Positions 5,542 through 7,219 of a stretch of DNA of 7,219 nucleotides are shown here, in pieces. Made by a program: the position numbers and the translations under genes. Below the pieces are notes generated by a model. The model was not told where the DNA came from, searched no databases, and saw only the letters and a list, made by a program, of their open reading frames with translations. Position 1 is the first letter of the stretch; every line of letters begins with the position of its first letter. The stretch is from an uncultured Alphaproteobacteria bacterium (GTDB lineage: Bacteria; Pseudomonadota; Alphaproteobacteria; Reyranellales; Reyranellaceae): positions 1 to 7,219 of the forward strand of contig CAIYWM010000528.1 of the NCBI GenBank assembly GCA_903929895.1, written 5' to 3'.

Positions 5542-5700
5542 CCGACGCGCCGGAGCCTTAGCTGCGGAGTGTAGTCTTGCATCACGGTGCGTGAACGTCT
5601 CGGTAGCCATGCCGCGTCGGGGCCATCCCTACGTCTTCCTTTGGTCATCCGGCCGCTGTAAGCTTCCTCGCTTTCCCGCTCCCGGAGGATCGGAAAGCAG
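5542..5700 (+). other. Intergenic leader upstream of urc1
   Basis: This 159-base gap carries no gene I can support. A GGAGG lies 12 bases before the urc1 ATG, and a GGAAAG lies closer, at 4 bases. No convincing -35/-10 pair, operator palindrome or terminator hairpin was found, although the urc1 promoter is expected here. Confidence 0.4.
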
Positions 5701-6928
<1,228 letters not shown>

Positions 6929-6936
<8 letters not shown>

Positions 6937-7219
6937 TTCGCTGGCGTACCTCCGCACACCCGTCGCGATCCGCGAGCGGGCGGCGAAGGTCCTGAAGTAT
7001 GTCGTCGACGGGCAGTCGCAGTGGTTCCAGTTCGACGCCAATGGTTTGGAAGCGGCCGTGCAGGCGACCCTCGCCGTCACACGCGAGCGCTTCCCCAATC
7101 CGGCGTCGATCCCGTTCCATTCGCGGTGGCGGCATTTCGAATCGGGCGGCCGTGACCGCTGGAGTGCGCTCGCCGAGCGGCTGAAGGGTCTGCCGCCCGA
7201 GGAGATCGCGCGGCGCCGC
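6929..7219 (+). CDS. urc4: URC4/urg3 family protein (DUF1688), 3'-truncated by the window
   Basis: The frame is open from ATG 6929 to the window edge, giving the first 97 residues of a protein that is usually about 400 residues long. The N-terminus L-R-T-P-V-A-I-R-E-R-A and the block IPFHSRWRHFESGG followed by R-D-R-W (61-78) are diagnostic for DUF1688, the family of yeast URC4 and Aspergillus urg3. The family is required for uracil catabolism by the URC pathway; its biochemical reaction is unknown to me. The start overlaps the end of urc1 by 8 bases (ATGAATGA), and AAGGGA lies 10 bases upstream inside urc1. The pair is therefore almost certainly translated from one message. An alternative ATG at 6933 is in another frame and gives no DUF1688 sequence. 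Confidence 0.92.

Noticed and set aside
4948..5610. 220-codon minus-strand frame opposite the small membrane proteins
   Set aside because: The product is rich in Arg, His and Ala with no hydrophobic or domain structure, and it owes its openness partly to the GGC/GAT repeat. The plus-strand frames have credible membrane helices.
5542..5700. Riboswitch or attenuator upstream of urc1
   Set aside because: No convincing stem series or terminator/antiterminator pair was seen. A covariance-model scan would be needed to say more.

Overview
This is a G+C-rich, densely coded stretch of bacterial chromosome. Its gene families (a D-aminoacylase-type amidohydrolase, a membrane-bound class III cyclase, a D-2-hydroxyacid dehydrogenase, and a URC1/URC4 uracil-catabolism pair) and its strong GGAGG-type ribosome binding sites fit an alphaproteobacterium of soil or water, perhaps Rhodospirillales or Hyphomicrobiales. 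That placement is an inference from composition and gene content. I see no tRNA, rRNA, CRISPR array, insertion sequence or phage gene.

Layout. (1) 1-852, plus strand: the C-terminal half of an amidohydrolase of the N-acyl-D-amino-acid deacylase type, cut by the window edge. It converges on the next block with a 17-base gap and a perfect hairpin at the junction. (2) 870-3711, minus strand, read right to left: a secreted beta-rich PPC-like protein, a small secreted or anchored four-cysteine protein with an Ala/Gln/Pro linker, a cupin, and a six-helix membrane adenylate/guanylate cyclase. (3) 3778-4680, plus strand: a D-2-hydroxyacid dehydrogenase, divergent from block 2, that appears to start at a rare CTG codon behind a strong Shine-Dalgarno sequence. 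(4) 4780-5541, plus strand: two small, probably lineage-specific membrane proteins, the second ending in a Gly/Asp tail, in a stretch of lower G+C. (5) 5701-7219, plus strand: a GTP cyclohydrolase II-like URC1 protein overlapping by 8 bases the start of a DUF1688 (URC4/urg3) protein that runs off the window.

How the genes work together. The clearest functional unit is the urc1-urc4 pair, the hallmark of the URC route for uracil degradation. That route was first defined in yeasts and is also found in bacteria. It is distinct from the reductive (dihydropyrimidine dehydrogenase) and Rut pathways. The rest of the pathway (typically a uracil phosphoribosyltransferase) would be expected downstream of the window. 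The remaining genes look like independent housekeeping or accessory functions. The minus-strand cluster may be partly co-transcribed, but no shared pathway is evident. Many long open frames opposite the real genes are high-G+C shadows and were left out.
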